From an uncultured Rhodospirillales bacterium (GTDB lineage Bacteria; Pseudomonadota; Alphaproteobacteria; Acetobacterales; Acetobacteraceae): a stretch of 64,000 nucleotides of DNA. The notes beneath the pieces were generated by a model. The model saw only the letters and a list, made by a program, of their open reading frames with translations, did not search any database and was not told the origin of the DNA. The stretch covers positions 62,001 to 126,000 of the forward strand of contig CAILMF010000015.1 of the NCBI GenBank assembly GCA_903835235.1, given 5' to 3'. How positions within the stretch are numbered: position 1 is the first letter of the stretch; each line of letters begins with the position of its first letter. Shown one piece after another: positions 61,385-64,000 of this stretch. Both the position numbers and the translations under genes were made by a program.

Positions 61385-64000
61385 TCAGGCGACGGCGTTG
61401 ACGGCGCCGGGCGCCAGTTGGCGCAGCAGGTCCAGCGTGGCGGCGGCCACGGCCAGGGTTTCGGCATGCAAGGCCGCGGCCTTGTCGGCCTGGGTCGCAA
61501 CCTGCAAATTGCGGGCAGCGCTGGTCAGGCGCTGGGCGCCCAGGGTCGCGGCTGCGCCGGCCAGGGCATGGGCCGCCTTGGTGCAGTCGGTCGGCGGGCG
61601 GTTGCGCAGGTCGGCTGCGGCAAGTTCGATCTCATGGATGAACTCAGGCACCAGTTGGCGCGCGGCGGCCGGGTCCAAGCCTGGCACCAGCACGGCAAGC
61701 TCGGTGCCACGGCGGACCAGCAGCGGCAGGCGGCCCAGGTCATCGGCGGTGCCGGTCGGGTCGCCGGCGCCCGCCTCGAAGCCGCTGCCGCCGGCCGCCA
61801 GGCGACCCAGCGCTACCAGCATGGCTTCGCGCTCAATCGGCTTGGCGACATGGCCGTCCATGCCCGCGGCGCGGCAGGCGGCGATGTCGGCGGCGAAGGC
61901 GCTGGCGGTGACGGCCAGGATCGGCGTGCGGGCCTCGCTGCCCGGCAGCGCGCGGATGCGGCGGGTGGCCTCCAGCCCGTCCACGCCGGGCATCATCACG
62001 TCCATCAGCACGGCATCGTAGGGCGCGCCCTGGGCGGCGGAGCGGGCGACCGCCGCCACCGCCTGCACGCCATTGCCGACGCAATCCACCGCATGGCCCG
62101 CGGATTCCAGCAGGGCACGGGCCACCGCCTGGTTGGCGGCGACGTCATCCGCCACCAGCAGCCGCAGGCGCTGGTGTTGCGGGGCCGGGGTTAGCGCCTC
62201 GGCGACCGGCGCGGCCGCCAGCGGCAGGGTCAGCTCCAGCCAGAACAGGGACCCGGTGGCGGCTTCGGCATTGGCGTCGCAGCCGATGCGCCCGCCCATG
62301 CCCTCCGCGATGTTGCGGGCAATGGCCAGGCCCAGGCCAGCGCCCCCCAGCACACCACCGCGCTCCAACTGGACGAAATCGCCGAAGATGTCCTGCCGGG
62401 CGCCGGGCGGCACGCCCGGGCCGGTATCGCGCACCTCGATCCGCAGCGTGGTCTCGGCGCCGGTACCATCCTGCTGCGGCAGCGGCACGGCGCGCAGGGT
62501 CACGCGCCCGCTGGCCGGGGTGAACTTCACCGCATTGGCCAGCAGGTTCAGCACCAGCTGGCGCAACCTGGTCGGGTCCACCGAGACGCCGACCGGCAAG
62601 GCCGCGGCGAACTCCGTCAGCAGGGCGATGCGTTTCTCGTTGGCGGCCGGGCGCACCATGGTGGCGCAGCCGGTCAGCAATTCGGCCAGGGCAACCGGCT
62701 GGGGCCGCAGCTCCAGCCGGCCGGATTCAACCTGCGCCAGGTCCAGGACGTCGTTGGCCACCGCAACCAGGTGCCGGCCGGCCATTTCCAGCGTCGCCGC
62801 CTGGGCGCGATGCGCGGTGGAGAGCAGCGGGTCGCGCGCGAGCGCCTGGGCCAGGCCCAGCACCCCGTTCAATGGCGTGCGCAACTCGTGGCTCATGCGG
62901 GCCAGGAAGCGGGACTTGGCCTCGGTGGCGCGGGCGGCGACGGCATTGGCGGCGGCCAGGTCGCGGTTCGCGCGCTTCAGTTCCGTGATGTCGGTGCGGA
63001 TGCCGACCGTGCCGCCATCCGGCGTGCGTCGCTCGGTCACCAGCACCCAGCGGTCATCCGGCAGCAGCCGCTCAAGCGAGGGATGGTCGCCGCGATGCCA
63101 GGCGACCAGGTCGGCGACGAAGGCCTCAGGATCGGCTTCGGCCTGCGGGTACTGCCCGGCGGCGATGCCGGCGCGGATCACCTCCTCGAAGCTGGCGCCG
63201 GGACGGATGGCATCGCCGGTCAGGGCGTAGATTTCATGGTAGCGCCGGTTGCTCACCAGCAGCCGGTCCTCGGCGTCCCACATGACGAAGCCGTCGCTCA
63301 TGGACTCCAGCGCATTCTCCAGCACCCGGCGGGCATTGGTGCGCTCGGCCTCCACGCGCTCGCGCTGGTTCAGCGCCGCGTCCAGCGCGAAGGCCAGCGC
63401 CAGCAGCAGCACCGCGGCGAAGCAGGCGACGGCGATGATGCGGTAGCGCTCGCGGCTGCGCGGGCCATCGGTGGCGGCCAGGTCCAGCGCGGCGGTGACC
63501 CTCACGTCCTGGTACAGGGTGGTGCGGATGGCCGCCAGGACGGGCGCGGCGTCCGGCTCGGTCGGGCGTTCGAAGGCACGGCCGTCGGCCGGTTCGGCCG
63601 GGTGCCGCCCGGCGGGGGGCTGGCCGATCCGTGCCTCGTTGTGCGGAACGCTCGCCAGCAGCAGGCCGTCGCTGCGTTCAAGCGACAGGGACAGGCCGGC
63701 GGCATCCGCGGTGGGCAGCAGCAGGGAGACCAGCAGCGGCACCGGCACCTCGGCCACCGCCAGCATGGGGCCGACGCCGGGCAGGTCGATCGCCCGGACG
63801 AAGAACAGTGCCCATTCGCCGGTGGCGGGGTTGCGTTCCGGCCCGGCGATGCTGACCTGGCGCGGCGCCGCGTTTCGCAGCAGGGCCAGGGGCGCAAAGG
63901 GCAGTTGGCGATTGCGGGATGACGGCAGCGCGCTGGCCCAGGGGCCGGTCTGCGGTTCGGCCGTGCCGCGTACCAGCAGCAGGTCGCGGAAGCCGAAATT
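61385..64000 (-). CDS. Hybrid sensor histidine kinase, N-terminus cut by window end
   Basis: At least 871 residues; the frame stays open to the last base of the window. In order: an extracytoplasmic Cache-like sensor (NFGFRDLLLVRGT to roughly TLYQDVRVTAALDLA), a membrane helix (IIAVACFAAVLLLALAFAL), a PAS domain (SMSDGFVMWDAEDRLLVSNRRY), HisKA with SHELRTPLNG, an HATPase_c domain (DTGPGVPPG, GAGLGLAIARN), a receiver with DVMMPG, and a C-terminal HPt domain with KAAHALAGAAATLGA. It carries a complete phosphorelay chain in one protein; no response-regulator partner is in the window. Confidence 0.92.
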   Translation of the reverse strand, partial: NFGFRDLLLVRGTAEPQTGPWASALPSSRNRQLPFAPLALLRNAAPRQVSIAGPERNPATGEWALFFVRAIDLPGVGPMLAVAEVPVPLLVSLLLPTADAAGLSLSLERSDGLLLASVPHNEARIGQPPAGRHPAEPADGRAFERPTEPDAAPVLAAIRTTLYQDVRVTAALDLAATDGPRSRERYRIIAVACFAAVLLLALAFALDAALNQRERVEAERTNARRVLENALESMSDGFVMWDAEDRLLVSNRRYHEIYALTGDAIRPGASFEEVIRAGIAAGQYPQAEADPEAFVADLVAWHRGDHPSLERLLPDDRWVLVTERRTPDGGTVGIRTDITELKRANRDLAAANAVAARATEAKSRFLARMSHELRTPLNGVLGLAQALARDPLLSTAHRAQAATLEMAGRHLVAVANDVLDLAQVESGRLELRPQPVALAELLTGCATMVRPAANEKRIALLTEFAAALPVGVSVDPTRLRQLVLNLLANAVKFTPASGRVTLRAVPLPQQDGTGAETTLRIEVRDTGPGVPPGARQDIFGDFVQLERGGVLGGAGLGLAIARNIAEGMGGRIGCDANAEAATGSLFWLELTLPLAAAPVAEALTPAPQHQRLRLLVADDVAANQAVARALLESAGHAVDCVGNGVQAVAAVARSAAQGAPYDAVLMDVMMPGVDGLEATRRIRALPGSEARTPILAVTASAFAADIAACRAAGMDGHVAKPIEREAMLVALGRLAAGGSGFEAGAGDPTGTADDLGRLPLLVRRGTELAVLVPGLDPAAARQLVPEFIHEIELAAADLRNRPPTDCTKAAHALAGAAATLGAQRLTSAARNLQVATQADKAAALHAETLAVAAATLDLLRQLAPGAVNAVA

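Overview
This is a high-GC chromosomal window with dense gene packing and very high GC at third codon positions. The gene families point to an alphaproteobacterium of the Acetobacteraceae (Rhodospirillales), most like Roseomonas. The pointers are a SUF operon led by an Rrf2-type regulator and containing SufU, a glnB-glnA pair behind a sigma-54 promoter, several tripartite-tricarboxylate (Bug/TctC) binding proteins, minCDE, bpt, and catabolic CoA-ligase, CoA-transferase and amidohydrolase genes. The species is inferred from family content only. No phage, transposase, integrase, CRISPR array or rRNA was seen. One tRNA (His, GTG anticodon) is present.

Layout. Positions 1-9.3 kb hold the start of an exported protein, an ATP-grasp acyl-CoA synthetase, a degenerate receiver protein, an AraC regulator, an SDR, a sulfonate/nitrate-type ABC importer (ATPase, permease, binding protein), a tail-anchored unknown and an alpha/beta hydrolase. 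Positions 9.36-15.8 kb are the SUF iron-sulfur assembly operon: regulator, sufB, sufC, sufD, sufS, sufU, a SufT-like gene and a SufA-like gene. Positions 16.3-29.1 kb form one long minus-strand catabolic run: a Bug binding protein, two ACMSD-type amidohydrolases, a Rieske ferredoxin, a quinone-reductase-like MDR, a thioesterase, a peptide-type ABC transporter, an AMP-forming CoA ligase and an SDR. Most junctions overlap by 1-11 bases.

Positions 29.3-37 kb are mixed: an RNA methyltransferase, a uracil-DNA glycosylase family protein, a divergent AhpD-like/LysR pair, an unassigned reading frame, a TauD dioxygenase, a second Bug protein, and a biotin carboxylase with a minimal 73-residue biotin carrier. 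Positions 37-45 kb carry nitrogen control and housekeeping genes: glnA and glnB (with a clear terminator and sigma-54 promoter), an aminotransferase, tRNA-His, an SDR without the usual catalytic residues, recO and parC. Positions 45-56.9 kb hold a secreted Cys-rich protein, bpt, a penicillin-acylase family protein, an aldehyde dehydrogenase, a three-repeat small protein, a CaiB/BaiF CoA-transferase with a hydrolase, and a minus-strand group (lactonase-type amidohydrolase, 2-hydroxyacid dehydrogenase, thioesterase, binding protein). Positions 57-64 kb hold minCDE, an FkbM methyltransferase, a serine hydrolase and a hybrid histidine kinase cut by the window end.

The most unusual material is small or non-coding. 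There are two dispersed hairpin repeat families, a tandem array of roughly 50-base units, a protein built from three identically spaced D-W...F.ATG.W repeats, a secreted protein of two identical four-cysteine modules, and a coding-like frame between LysR and tauD that ends at a run of nine C.
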